Assembly: GCA_900545865.1 (NCBI GenBank)
Contig: URAN01000059.1
Location: 1-18,272 of the forward strand
Length of the DNA stretch: 18,272 bases
DNA from: an uncultured Eubacteriales bacterium
GTDB taxonomy: Bacteria; Bacillota; Clostridia; Monoglobales; Monoglobaceae
Direction: 5' to 3'
The position numbers and the translations under genes are program-made. Under the pieces are notes generated by a model. The model made no database searches. It saw nothing but the letters and a program-made list of their open reading frames with translations, and was not told where the DNA came from. The first letter of the stretch is position 1. Each line of letters starts with the position of its first letter. Shown one piece after another: positions 1 through 7,327 of the stretch.

Positions 1-1
1 G

Positions 2-808
2 GGCAGCCGTTACGGCGGTTTGAAACAAATCGACCCGGTAGGGCCGAACGGAGAAATTATACTTGATTTTTCGGTATATGACGCGGTAGAGGCAGGCTTT
101 GACAAAACAGTGTTTATTATTCGGCGCGACATAGAAAAGGACTTTCGCGAAATGGCGGGGCGGCGCATCGAAAAAATGACGGATGTTGACTATGTATTTC
201 AGGATATGGAATATCTGCCGAACGGCTTTTCCGTGCCGCAGGGCAGGACAAAGCCGTGGGGAACGGGTCACGCAGTGTATTGCGTAAAAGACAAGGTTGA
301 CACTCCGTTCGCCCTGATAAACGCCGATGACTATTACGGCGGTTCATCATTCAAGCTTATCTGTGACAGCCTTAAAAATTCGGACGATATGTGTATGGTC
401 GGTTTTGAGCTCGGAAACACTCTTACCGATAACGGCACGGTAAGCCGCGGCGTATGCGATGTACAGGACGGATTCCTCAAAGGAATAGAGGAACACACCG
501 CGCTCGATAAAAACAGCGGTATTCCGCTTGATACAATCGTTTCGATGAATATGTGGGGTCTGACCCCCGAGGTGTTCAGATATGTCGAAAGTGACTTTAT
601 CGGCTTTTTGAATACTATGGAAAACCCGATGAAGAGCGAGTTTTATATTCCGACGGTTATTGACAATATGATTCACAAGCATAATTATAACATAAAAGTC
701 CTCGAATGTGCCGAAAAATGGTACGGCGTTACATATAAAGAGGACAAAGCAACGGTAGCGGCGGCTATGAAAGAAAAAACGGAAAGAGGTTTATACAATG
801 GCATCTGA
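2..808 (+). CDS. Sugar nucleotidyltransferase family protein, 5' partial
   Basis: Likely transfers a nucleotidyl group to a sugar 1-phosphate. The frame is open to the window edge and begins GSRYGGLKQIDPVG, the N-terminal nucleotide-binding signature of this superfamily (G-x-R-x-G...K). A TTG at 20 lies inside this motif, so it is not the start; about ten residues (normally a LAAG-type stretch) are missing upstream. Further family signs are PWGTGHAVYCVKD and LINADDYYGG, whose acidic residues are expected to bind metal and nucleotide. The gene overlaps the NahK-like kinase by 11 bp, so the two are probably translationally coupled. With a sugar 1-kinase next door, the natural reading is that it activates the kinase product to a nucleotide sugar. 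The exact sugar and nucleotide are unknown. The family is certain, the substrate is inference. Confidence 0.9.
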   Translation, partial: GSRYGGLKQIDPVGPNGEIILDFSVYDAVEAGFDKTVFIIRRDIEKDFREMAGRRIEKMTDVDYVFQDMEYLPNGFSVPQGRTKPWGTGHAVYCVKDKVDTPFALINADDYYGGSSFKLICDSLKNSDDMCMVGFELGNTLTDNGTVSRGVCDVQDGFLKGIEEHTALDKNSGIPLDTIVSMNMWGLTPEVFRYVESDFIGFLNTMENPMKSEFYIPTVIDNMIHKHNYNIKVLECAEKWYGVTYKEDKATVAAAMKEKTERGLYNGI

Positions 809-1880
809 TAAATTCACGCTTAAAGAAATATGCTCTGAATTTGACATCAAGACTGACATCGAGGCTTACGGAAACGGGCACATAAACGACACATATCTTT
901 GTGATACCGCGCCGCGGTTTATATTGCAAAGGCTGAATACAAACGTATTCAAAGACCCCGTATCGGTAATGGAAAATATAGTAAATGTAACCGAACATCT
1001 ATCAAAAAAGATTACGGCGGCGGGCGGTGACCCGATGAGAGAGACTCTCACCGTTATTCCTACAAAGAGCGGATGCAGTTATTTTAAGGCGGACGAAAAC
1101 AACTATTTCAGAATGTACAAGTTTATCGAGGATTCGATGAGCTATGACTTGGTGGAGAACCCGATTCAGCTCTATCACGCAGGAACGGCGTTTGGAAAGT
1201 TTCAGTCTATGCTCAGCGATTTTTCCGCCGACAGACTGCATGAAACAATCGTTGACTTTCACAACACGCCAAAGCGTGTGGAACAGCTAAATGACGCAAT
1301 CTCAAACAATGCGGCAAACAGAGCCGATTCGGTTCGAGCCGAGATTGACTTTGCAAAGGAATATGCCAAATATGCGTCCGCCGTTATCGATAAGATGAAT
1401 GACGGTTCTGTTCCCCTGCGCGTTACGCACAACGATACAAAGCTTAACAATGTTTTATTTGATAAAGAAACGGGCGAGGGACTTTGCGTTATCGACCTCG
1501 ATACGGTTATGCCGGGTTCGGTTCTGTTTGATTTCGGTGATGCATTAAGGTTCGGCGCGTCAAGCGGCAGCGAGGACGAGACAGACCTTGATAAGATTTG
1601 GTTTGACCTCGAAAAGTTTGAGCAATTCGCAAAAGGGTTTTTGTCACAGACCGCGGATTGTCTGACCGATGCCGAGATTGAGCTTTTACCCTTGTCGGCG
1701 CTGTTGCTTACTTACGAATGCGGAATACGTTTCCTTGCGGATTATTTAAACGGTGATACATACTTTAAAATTCACCGCGAAAATCACAATCTTGACAGAT
1801 GCCGCACACAATTCAAGCTTGTTGCCGATATAGAAAAAAAGCTTCCTCAAATGGCGGAGATAGTTAAAAAGTATATATAA
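798..1880 (+). CDS. N-acetylhexosamine 1-kinase-like phosphotransferase (NahK-like)
   Basis: 360 residues, the size of the Bifidobacterium NahK (about 359). NahK phosphorylates GlcNAc/GalNAc at C1 in the lacto-N-biose/mucin sugar pathway. The fold is aminoglycoside-phosphotransferase-like: a glycine-rich GNGHINDTY near residues 25-33, the catalytic loop HNDTKLNNVLFD at 211-222 with D213 as likely base, and VIDLDTVMPG at 231-240 with metal-binding aspartates. The ATG at 798 follows a purine-rich GGAAAGAGG site and lies 11 bp inside the end of the nucleotidyltransferase gene. nagA follows after 24 bp, so the three form one operon. Specificity (GlcNAc, GalNAc or another sugar) cannot be read from the sequence. 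The protein is cytoplasmic; no membrane segment is seen. Confidence 0.87.
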   Translation: MASDKFTLKEICSEFDIKTDIEAYGNGHINDTYLCDTAPRFILQRLNTNVFKDPVSVMENIVNVTEHLSKKITAAGGDPMRETLTVIPTKSGCSYFKADENNYFRMYKFIEDSMSYDLVENPIQLYHAGTAFGKFQSMLSDFSADRLHETIVDFHNTPKRVEQLNDAISNNAANRADSVRAEIDFAKEYAKYASAVIDKMNDGSVPLRVTHNDTKLNNVLFDKETGEGLCVIDLDTVMPGSVLFDFGDALRFGASSGSEDETDLDKIWFDLEKFEQFAKGFLSQTADCLTDAEIELLPLSALLLTYECGIRFLADYLNGDTYFKIHRENHNLDRCRTQFKLVADIEKKLPQMAEIVKKYI

Positions 1881-1904
1881 TCGATTTTAAAAGGAAAGAT
1901 AGAG

Positions 1905-3029
1905 ATGAAAGCAATAGTAAACGCAGTCGTCGTCAGACCTGACTCGGTTATAAAAGACGGAACGGTTATTTTTGATGAGAATATAAAAGAGGTCGGTCAA
2001 AACCTGCATATAGGCGATGCTGAGGTTATTGATGCCAAAGGCAGCTATGTAATGCCGGGGTTTATCGACATTCACATTCACGGATATATGGGGTGTGATA
2101 CATCGGACGGTGACCGCGACGGCTTGATAAAAATTGCCCGGAATCTGACCCGAAACGGTGTGACCGCGTTTTGTCCGACAACTATGACCGTTGCGATGAG
2201 CGACATTCAAAAGGCACTTGACCTGATAGGCGAGCTTAAAGAAAAAAATGACGGCGCAAAAATTCTCGGCGCGAATGTTGAGGGGCCGTTTATTAATCCC
2301 AAAAAGAAGGGTGCACAGGACGATAAGTATATCAAAGCACCCGACATAGATTTTGTTATGCAAAATGCGGAGAATATTAAGCTGGTTACGCTTGCGCCCG
2401 AGACCGATATGGATTTAAAATTCACAAAATATGTTTCACATAACACGGATATTGCCATATCCGTCGGACATACGGACGCAACGTATGAACAGACAAGCGC
2501 AGCGTTTAAGAGCGGCGCAAGACACGTCACACATTTGTTTAACGCGATGACCCCGTTCAGCCACCGTGCGGTCGGTGTTATAGGGGCGGCGTTAGAGAAT
2601 GATAATGTCAGCTGTGAGCTGATTGCCGATACGTTTCATATAAGCCCTGTACTGTTCGGAATAGTCGAGCGGCTTAAAGGTGATAAGCTTGTGCTTATTA
2701 CGGATTGTATGCGCGCGGGCGGAATGCCCGACGGCGAGTATACGCTCGGCGGTCAGCCCGTGACGGTTCGCGGCATAGAGTGCAGATTAAAAGACGGAAC
2801 GATTGCCGGAAGTATTCTGACCCTCAACGGTGCGGTCAGAAACTTTTTAAAGAACACGGATTTGCCGATTTATAAGGTTGTAAATATGGCATCGCTGAAT
2901 CCGTCGAGGGTTATCGGTGAAGATACGCGCCGCGGCTCGATAGAGGTCGGCAAGTACGCCGATTTGGTGATTGCCGACGGCGATGTCAATATAAAATCGA
3001 CAATAATTCACGGCGAAAAACAGTTTTAA
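1905..3029 (+). CDS. nagA: N-acetylglucosamine-6-phosphate deacetylase
   Basis: 374 residues, full length for NagA, which deacetylates GlcNAc-6-P to glucosamine-6-P. It belongs to the amidohydrolase superfamily. Visible metal/active-site motifs are H57-x-H59 (FIDIHIHG), E126 (VEGPF), H189 (GHTDA), H210 (HLFNAM), H245 (ADTFH) and the catalytic aspartate D267 in LITDCMRAGG. AAAGGAAAGA sits just before the ATG. It is the last gene of the amino-sugar operon and is followed by a hairpin terminator. Oddity: its expected substrate carries phosphate at C6, while the adjacent kinase is of the C1 type, so the two may act on different branches (see findings). No nagB is in the window. Confidence 0.95.
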   Translation: MKAIVNAVVVRPDSVIKDGTVIFDENIKEVGQNLHIGDAEVIDAKGSYVMPGFIDIHIHGYMGCDTSDGDRDGLIKIARNLTRNGVTAFCPTTMTVAMSDIQKALDLIGELKEKNDGAKILGANVEGPFINPKKKGAQDDKYIKAPDIDFVMQNAENIKLVTLAPETDMDLKFTKYVSHNTDIAISVGHTDATYEQTSAAFKSGARHVTHLFNAMTPFSHRAVGVIGAALENDNVSCELIADTFHISPVLFGIVERLKGDKLVLITDCMRAGGMPDGEYTLGGQPVTVRGIECRLKDGTIAGSILTLNGAVRNFLKNTDLPIYKVVNMASLNPSRVIGEDTRRGSIEVGKYADLVIADGDVNIKSTIIHGEKQF

Positions 3030-3047
3030 TTCAAATCACGCATAAAG

Positions 3048-3076
3048 AAAAGCAGTCGGAAACGATTGCTTTTTTT
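3048..3076 (+). terminator. Intrinsic terminator after nagA
   Basis: AGCAGTCG (3051-3058), GAAA loop, CGATTGCT (3063-3070) form an 8-bp stem with one G-T wobble and a GNRA tetraloop. Flanking A and T runs (3048-3050 with 3071-3073) extend the stem, and the T run continues to 3076. It ends the amino-sugar operon. Confidence 0.85.
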
Positions 3077-3095
3077 GATTTTTATGTGTTATAAT
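3066..3095 (+). promoter_or_regulatory. Putative sigma-A promoter, overlapping the nagA terminator
   Basis: TTGCTT (3066-3071), 18-bp spacer, TATAAT (3090-3095) preceded by TG at 3087-3088 (extended -10). Transcription would start near 3102 and read into the small ORF at 3136. The -35 lies in the terminator stem and T tract, so a chance match is possible. Confidence 0.5.
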
Positions 3096-3135
3096 GGCAT
3101 CAATATAAATCGAAATTCAACGGGGTGTTGCGGCG

Positions 3136-3318
3136 ATGAAGATAAAACAGCAAAAGCAAATAAAGGCATTTTTAATCGATGAGTTCGGAGAGGACAGAAT
3201 AACGAACGGCGGTTGTCTTAAACCCAAATTATTATCAGCGCGGTATTTATCGGTTATCGGTATTTGCCGTGTTTTTATTTGTTTATTAATATTCGATTGT
3301 ATAAAAATTGCGGAATAA
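3136..3318 (+). CDS. Small hypothetical protein or gene remnant, 60 aa
   Basis: I do not recognise this protein. The first 21 residues are charged and look like real coding sequence (KQIKAFLIDEFGEDR). The rest is different: residues 37-57 are hydrophobic and Cys/Ile-rich and could be one membrane segment or just out-of-frame AT-rich DNA. The abrupt change of character suggests the N-terminal stub of a longer gene whose remainder was lost or frameshifted. In favour of expression, a promoter-like TTGCTT/TATAAT lies upstream and GGGGTG is 8 nt before the ATG. The eda promoter begins 6 bp after the stop, so the ORF sits in a regulatory gap between two operons. Confidence 0.3.
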   Translation: MKIKQQKQIKAFLIDEFGEDRITNGGCLKPKLLSARYLSVIGICRVFICLLIFDCIKIAE

Positions 3319-3323
3319 CGCTA

Positions 3324-3352
3324 TTGACATCACCGATTTTGTGTGTTAAAAT
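3324..3352 (+). promoter_or_regulatory. Strong sigma-A promoter for the eda-dgoK-uxaC operon
   Basis: TTGACA (3324-3329), exact 17-bp spacer, TAAAAT (3347-3352) with an extended -10 TG at 3344-3345. Start of transcription is expected near 3359, inside the first TGTACA site. Confidence 0.82.
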
Positions 3353-3357
3353 TTAAA

Positions 3358-3384
3358 TGTACAAAGTTAAAATTTTACTGTACA
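3358..3384 (+). promoter_or_regulatory. Putative operator: two TGTACA palindromes two helical turns apart
   Basis: TGTACA at 3358-3363 and again at 3379-3384, 21 bp centre to centre, with the AT palindrome TAAAATTTTA (3368-3377) between them. The pair covers the expected transcription start of the eda promoter, where a repressor would block initiation. GT-N-AC cores of this sort are common for FadR-subfamily GntR regulators that often control uronate genes, but the regulator is not in the window, so its identity is inference. Confidence 0.5.
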
Positions 3385-3411
3385 GAAATTTAATTCATAA
3401 GGATGATTAGC

Positions 3412-4080
3412 GTGCAAAATGAAATAATCAAAGTGGTTGAACGCGAAAAAATCGTTGTAATAGTTCGCGGTGTTCCGTCCGAAAAACTCATTCCCCTCGC
3501 AGAGGCAATGTATGACGGCGGAATACGCCTTTTGGAAATTACCTACAGCGCAAGCGGTATACCGTCGGACGAGGTTACCGCCGAGAACATAAAGGCGCTT
3601 TGCAGCCACTTTAAAGAGGTCGGCAAGACCGATATGCACATCGGTGCCGGAACGGTTTTGACCGTGGAACAGGTCGCCCTGACAAAGGCGGTCGGCGGCG
3701 AGTTTATAATATCGCCCGATACTTGCCCCGACGTTATCAAAAAGACAAAGGAACTCGGTCTTGTGTCGATGCCCGGTTCGTATACACCGAGCGAAATTCG
3801 AATTGCGCACCTTGCCGGTGCGGATTTTGTCAAGGTCTTTCCGGCGGTCAGCCTGGGCGCGTCATACATAAAGGCGGTCAAGGCGCCTCTTTCAAATATC
3901 AAGCTTTTGGCTGTCGGAGGAATAAACGAAAATAATATGTCGGAATATCTCGCTGCGGGCGCGAGCGGTTTTGGAATCGGCGGAAATATTATAGATAAAA
4001 ATATGATAGAAAATAACGATTTCGGCGGTATAACCGAGCTTGCAAAGCGTTATGTTGCGGTGGCGCGAGGTGAAATATAA
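3412..4080 (+). CDS. eda: 2-keto-3-deoxy-6-phosphogluconate (KDPG/KHG) aldolase
   Basis: Cleaves 2-keto-3-deoxy-6-phospho-sugar acids to pyruvate and glyceraldehyde-3-phosphate; class I aldolase, TIM barrel. The Schiff-base lysine is in FVKVFPA (K141 counting from the chosen start). LLEITYS supplies the conserved Glu, GAGTVL the conserved Thr, and VGGIN plus GIGGNI phosphate-binding loops. Length about 222, normal for the family. Start choice: an in-frame ATG at 3403 overlaps the only good Shine-Dalgarno (AAGGA, 3399-3403), leaving no spacing. The GTG at 3412 sits 8 nt after AAGGA and gives an N terminus of normal length. The next gene, a dgoK-type kinase, starts 3 bp after the stop, so kinase and aldolase are co-translated. 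The substrate could be KDPG, KDPGal or both. Confidence 0.93.
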   Translation: MQNEIIKVVEREKIVVIVRGVPSEKLIPLAEAMYDGGIRLLEITYSASGIPSDEVTAENIKALCSHFKEVGKTDMHIGAGTVLTVEQVALTKAVGGEFIISPDTCPDVIKKTKELGLVSMPGSYTPSEIRIAHLAGADFVKVFPAVSLGASYIKAVKAPLSNIKLLAVGGINENNMSEYLAAGASGFGIGGNIIDKNMIENNDFGGITELAKRYVAVARGEI

Positions 4081-4083
4081 AAT

Positions 4084-5052
4084 ATGAAAAATTATATTAC
4101 TATAGACGGCGGCACGACAAATACGAGAATCAGCCTTATCATAGACGGCAGAGCCGTTGAGACAATTAAGCTTTCGCTCGGTGCGCGGTCTGGTATAGAC
4201 AACAACGATGCTCTAAAGACGGCGATTGCGGACGCAATTGATACTTTGCTGAAAAAATCGAATGGTATTGAAATAGAAAAAATTCTTGCATCGGGAATGA
4301 TTACGTCCGAATTCGGATTGTATAATCTGCCGCACATTTCCGCGCCGTCGGGAATAGACGAGCTGCACAATGCGATGTGCGAGGTGAGACTTGACGATAT
4401 ATCCGAGATTCCGTTTGTATTTATCCCGGGAATAAAAGTATCGGACGGCGAACTTTCGCATTCGGATATGATGCGCGGCGAAGAAACCGAGTTTGTCGGG
4501 CTTTCCGCCGAGCTTGGCGGCGAAAAGAATTGTATGTACATTCTTCCGGGGTCGCATTCAAAGCTGATAAGAGTTGACAAAAACGGCAGGGTGTTTGATT
4601 TTTCCACGACCCTAACGGGAGAGATGATTGCGGCGTTGTCGCAAGGCACGATATTAAAAGATGCGGTTGACCTGTCGCAAAGTGAAACGGATAACGAGTA
4701 TTTGATAAAAGGGTTTGAATACTGTTCGATGCACGGAATAAACAATGCGTTATTTAAAGTTAGGATTTTAAAGAATATGTTCGGCGCATCGCCGAAACAG
4801 ACGTACAGTTTTTTCCTCGGCGTGGTTTTGAATGCCGAGATTATCGTCGCGGCAAAGTCGGATGAGGACAGAATTATAATCGGCGGCAAGAAACAAATCA
4901 AAGACGCGATGTGTACGCTTTTAAAGCACGTATGCGGCGACAAAAAAGAAGTTATTGCCGCATCCGCCGAGGCGGTTGAGCGTTCGACATCTTTGGGAAT
5001 GATAAAAATATATGAGCAAGCGTTCCGCTTGACCAACCCCGAACACGATTGA
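4084..5052 (+). CDS. dgoK: 2-dehydro-3-deoxygalactonokinase family sugar-acid kinase
   Basis: 322 residues of the DgoK family, which phosphorylates 2-keto-3-deoxygalactonate at C6; ASKHA-type kinase. Visible motifs are the N-terminal phosphate loop TIDGGTTNTR (residues 6-15), SGMITSEFG (70-78), MMRGEETEF (129-137) and ILPGSHSKL (153-161). It lies 3 bp behind eda, and uxaC follows after the repeat block. In this uronate context the true substrate may be 2-keto-3-deoxygluconate, since no kdgK is seen; this is inference. Oddity: the last 12 residues (EQAFRLTNPEHD) and the stop codon are encoded by the first unit of the tandem repeat at 5014-5213, so the original C terminus has probably been replaced or trimmed. 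All recognised active-site motifs lie well upstream of that point. Confidence 0.88.
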   Translation: MKNYITIDGGTTNTRISLIIDGRAVETIKLSLGARSGIDNNDALKTAIADAIDTLLKKSNGIEIEKILASGMITSEFGLYNLPHISAPSGIDELHNAMCEVRLDDISEIPFVFIPGIKVSDGELSHSDMMRGEETEFVGLSAELGGEKNCMYILPGSHSKLIRVDKNGRVFDFSTTLTGEMIAALSQGTILKDAVDLSQSETDNEYLIKGFEYCSMHGINNALFKVRILKNMFGASPKQTYSFFLGVVLNAEIIVAAKSDEDRIIIGGKKQIKDAMCTLLKHVCGDKKEVIAASAEAVERSTSLGMIKIYEQAFRLTNPEHD

Positions 5053-5213
5053 TAAACATCTTGGTCGCAGCCGCGGAGATATACGTAATTCTGTATCGAG
5101 CAAGCGTGCCGCTTGACCGACCCCGAACACGATTGATAAACATCTTGGTCGCAGCCGCGGAGATATACGTAATTCTGTATCGAGCAAGCGTGCTGCTTGA
5201 CCGACCCCGAACA
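5014..5213. repeat. 84-bp tandem repeat, 2.4 copies, with conserved hairpin
   Basis: Units start at 5014, 5098 and 5182; the third is cut after 32 bp. Units 1 and 2 differ at only 2 of 84 positions. Each unit begins GAGCAAGCG and carries a 6-bp hairpin CAAGCG-NNC-CGCTTG (5017-5031 in unit 1). Unit 3 has TGCTTG, which keeps the stem through a G-T pair. The period is 28 codons, so several frames stay open. The first unit overlaps the 3' end of dgoK and the block fills most of the gap before uxaC. It looks like a REP-type dispersed palindromic element that has duplicated; genome-wide copies cannot be seen here. Confidence 0.93.
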
Positions 5214-5263
5214 GAAACTTTTCTAACCAACCTGTACACACATAACAAAAGGAGATTTTTAAA

Positions 5264-6631
5264 ATGGGAATAATTAATGACAAATTTATGCTGTCGAACA
5301 GGACGGCGGAAAAACTTTATAACGAATATGCAAAGGACTTGCCGATTATCGACTATCACTGTCATTTGAGTCCGCAAATGATTGCTGAAGATTACCGCTT
5401 TAAAAGCGCGTATGACTTATTCCTCGGCGGCGACCACTATAAATGGCGCCAGATGCGCTCTTTCGGAATAAGCGAGGAGTATATAACGGGTGATGCGGAC
5501 GAATACGAAAAATGGCTTGGCTTTGCAAAGGTTATGCCATATCTTATCGGAAACCCTCTCTATCACTGGACGGCGCTCGAATTAAAACGATATTTTGACA
5601 TAGATGAGCCGCTCACAGAGGATTCCGCGCGCGAAATATGGGATATATGCAACAAAAAATTGAGCGGAGCGGATTTTTCCGCCAAAAACCTTATAAACAA
5701 GTCAAACGTTGAGGTTATCTGTACAACCGATGACCCGGCTGATGATTTGCACTTTCACAGACAGATAAAGGCTGACGGATTCGGAACAAAGGTGTTGCCG
5801 GCATTCCGCCCCGATAAGGCGGTCAATATTGATAAAGACGGCTTTGACGAATATATTTCTAATAATAACATTAAGGATTTTGACGGTCTTTTGGCGTGGC
5901 TTGACGAAAAAGTTAAATTTTTCAATGATAACGGCTGTTGCATAGCCGACCACGGTCTTGATACCGTTCCCTTTGGCGAGGGCGATGCAAAGGCTGTTTT
6001 TGAAAAGAAGATGTCGGGCGGCGAACTTACCGCCGAAGAAGTGAGTGTATACAAAACCGCGGTTTTGATACACTGTGCCGAACTGTATTCAAAGTATAAC
6101 TGGGTTATGCAGCTCCATATGGGTGCGCTTAGAAACAATAACACAAAGATGTTCCGTTTGCTCGGTGCTGACACGGGATTTGATTCGATAAATGACCTTT
6201 GCGTTGCCGAAAATTTGTCAAGGCTTTTGGACAGTATGAATATGGGCGGATTTTTGCCGAAAACGATTTTGTATACTTTGAATCCAAAGGATAATTACGT
6301 TCTCGGAACAATGCTCGGAAACTTTCAAAGCGGACCTGCGGCGTCAAAGCTGCAATTCGGTTCGGGCTGGTGGTTCAATGACAATGAAGAAGGAATGCGC
6401 TCACAAATGACCGCACTTGCGAACCTCGGTATCCTCGGTAAGTTTGTAGGAATGCTGACCGATTCGCGCAGCTTTGTTTCATACCCGAGACACGAATATT
6501 TCAGGCGTATAATGTGCAGCCTTATCGGCGAATGGGTTGAGGGCGGAAAGTACCCGAGCGACTTTAAATCACTTGAAAAGATTGTCAAGGGTATTTCATA
6601 TCAAAATGCAAAAGAATATTTCGGGTTTTAA
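5264..6631 (+). CDS. uxaC: Glucuronate isomerase (uronate isomerase)
   Basis: 455 residues, close to the usual 465-470 of UxaC, which isomerises D-glucuronate to D-fructuronate and D-galacturonate to D-tagaturonate. It has an amidohydrolase-like barrel. Motifs: IIDYHCHLSP (metal-binding H32 and H34), VICTTDDPADDLHFH, QLHMGALRNNNTKM, GWWFNDNEEGMRSQM and LTDSRSFVSYPRHEYFRRI near the C terminus. AAAGGAG stands about 11 nt before the ATG. It is the last gene of the eda-dgoK-uxaC operon, joined across the 211-bp repeat-containing gap with no visible terminator. A single TGTACA (5233-5238) lies just upstream and matches the eda operator core, possibly by chance. The oxidoreductase and dehydratase steps (uxaB/uxuB, uxaA/uxuA) are not in the window. 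Confidence 0.96.
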   Translation: MGIINDKFMLSNRTAEKLYNEYAKDLPIIDYHCHLSPQMIAEDYRFKSAYDLFLGGDHYKWRQMRSFGISEEYITGDADEYEKWLGFAKVMPYLIGNPLYHWTALELKRYFDIDEPLTEDSAREIWDICNKKLSGADFSAKNLINKSNVEVICTTDDPADDLHFHRQIKADGFGTKVLPAFRPDKAVNIDKDGFDEYISNNNIKDFDGLLAWLDEKVKFFNDNGCCIADHGLDTVPFGEGDAKAVFEKKMSGGELTAEEVSVYKTAVLIHCAELYSKYNWVMQLHMGALRNNNTKMFRLLGADTGFDSINDLCVAENLSRLLDSMNMGGFLPKTILYTLNPKDNYVLGTMLGNFQSGPAASKLQFGSGWWFNDNEEGMRSQMTALANLGILGKFVGMLTDSRSFVSYPRHEYFRRIMCSLIGEWVEGGKYPSDFKSLEKIVKGISYQNAKEYFGF

Positions 6632-6633
6632 TA

Positions 6634-6993
6634 TTACTCTCCGTAATATTCGTGTTCAATCCACGTCATAATAAGATTGACTATTTTTTCTTGCTCTGTC
6701 GGGGAAAGCTGTTTATTTGGATTCACACGATACCATTTGAACAAGCACCCCCGACAGCAGCACGCACAGGCGTGCTGTGCGATAAACACGGGATGTCCGC
6801 GCATCGGCGTTTGTTTTCCGTCATTCGGAATGTTGTCGGGCGCAAGCCTTTGTGCGATAAAGTCCTCGGCGTGCCGCCGAATGACCTCCAAACCTTTATC
6901 ATCTATATATTTTTTATCCTTATCCGATAAATGAAATTTCGAACGAAATTTTGATTTTTTAAGTTTATTCAACGCCTCGTCTATTGTCTGCAT
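6634..6993 (-). CDS. DUF4186 family protein
   Basis: 119 residues, full length for DUF4186, a family of unknown function. The N terminus FRSKFHLSDKDKKYIDDKG and the core GKQTPMRGHPVFIAQHA are typical. A striking Cys cluster follows: H74-A-C-A-C-C-C-R-G-C at 74-83, suggesting metal binding (inference). AAGAGGT lies 7 nt before the ATG. The gene converges on uxaC with 2 bp between the stop codons, and a 7-bp AT palindrome (6630-6650) spans both stops. It has its own consensus promoter and is a single-gene unit. Confidence 0.88.
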   Translation of the reverse strand: MQTIDEALNKLKKSKFRSKFHLSDKDKKYIDDKGLEVIRRHAEDFIAQRLAPDNIPNDGKQTPMRGHPVFIAQHACACCCRGCLFKWYRVNPNKQLSPTEQEKIVNLIMTWIEHEYYGE

Positions 6994-7041
6994 AAAATTT
7001 ACCTCTTTTTAAAAGCGCAATGTAAAATTGATTTTGAAATG

Positions 7042-7070
7042 ATTATATACCTATTATAATTAAATGTCAA
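7042..7070 (-). promoter_or_regulatory. Fully consensus sigma-A promoter for the DUF4186 gene
   Basis: Read on the - strand: TTGACA (7065-7070), 17-bp spacer, TATAAT (7042-7047). Every base matches consensus. The leader to the ATG at 6993 is about 40 nt. I see no operator palindrome around it. Confidence 0.85.
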
Positions 7071-7327
7071 ATGTAATATATGCCGCCATTTTGCCTGCAA
7101 GAATGAATATTGATCAAATTATGCGGATAGTCACAACGGCAAATCAAAATAATTTTATTGAATTTATTGCCCGTTGCCCATACAGTTGCCAAGCCCAACC
7201 GCGATGAAAAAATTATTTTGATTTTATATTATTGTAGGGGACGGCGTCCTCGACGTCCCATTATATGTTCATCAAATTATATTGATAATCTTTAAACAGG
7301 ATTCCCGAAAAACAAAAATACGGTTGC
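7071..7327. other. Gene-free AT-rich stretch with inverted repeats
   Basis: No credible coding frame on either strand. It holds a perfect 16-bp inverted repeat, AAATCAAAATAATTTT (7141-7156) against 7209-7224, around 52 bp. Just after it is a GC-rich hairpin GGGACG / CGTCCC (7238-7243, 7254-7259) set in AT-rich DNA. The 10-mer ATCAAATTAT occurs as a direct repeat at 7113-7122 and 7271-7280, bracketing both structures. This could be a small miniature element or a REP-like insertion, but no transposon-style terminal inverted repeats are seen at the 10-mer borders. Confidence 0.55.

Noticed and set aside
4092..5036. Long leftward open frame opposite dgoK (314 codons)
   Set aside because: It is antisense to a gene with clear kinase motifs, has low-complexity Ser/Ile content and no ribosome site.
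5049..5273. Open frame across the tandem repeats (+ strand), and leftward frames across the same block
   Set aside because: They stay open only because the repeat period is a multiple of three; there is no ribosome site and the product is just the repeat translated.
6630..6650. AATATTA/TAATATT palindrome between the convergent uxaC and DUF4186 genes as a terminator
   Set aside because: The stem is only A-T pairs and no T run follows; too weak to call.
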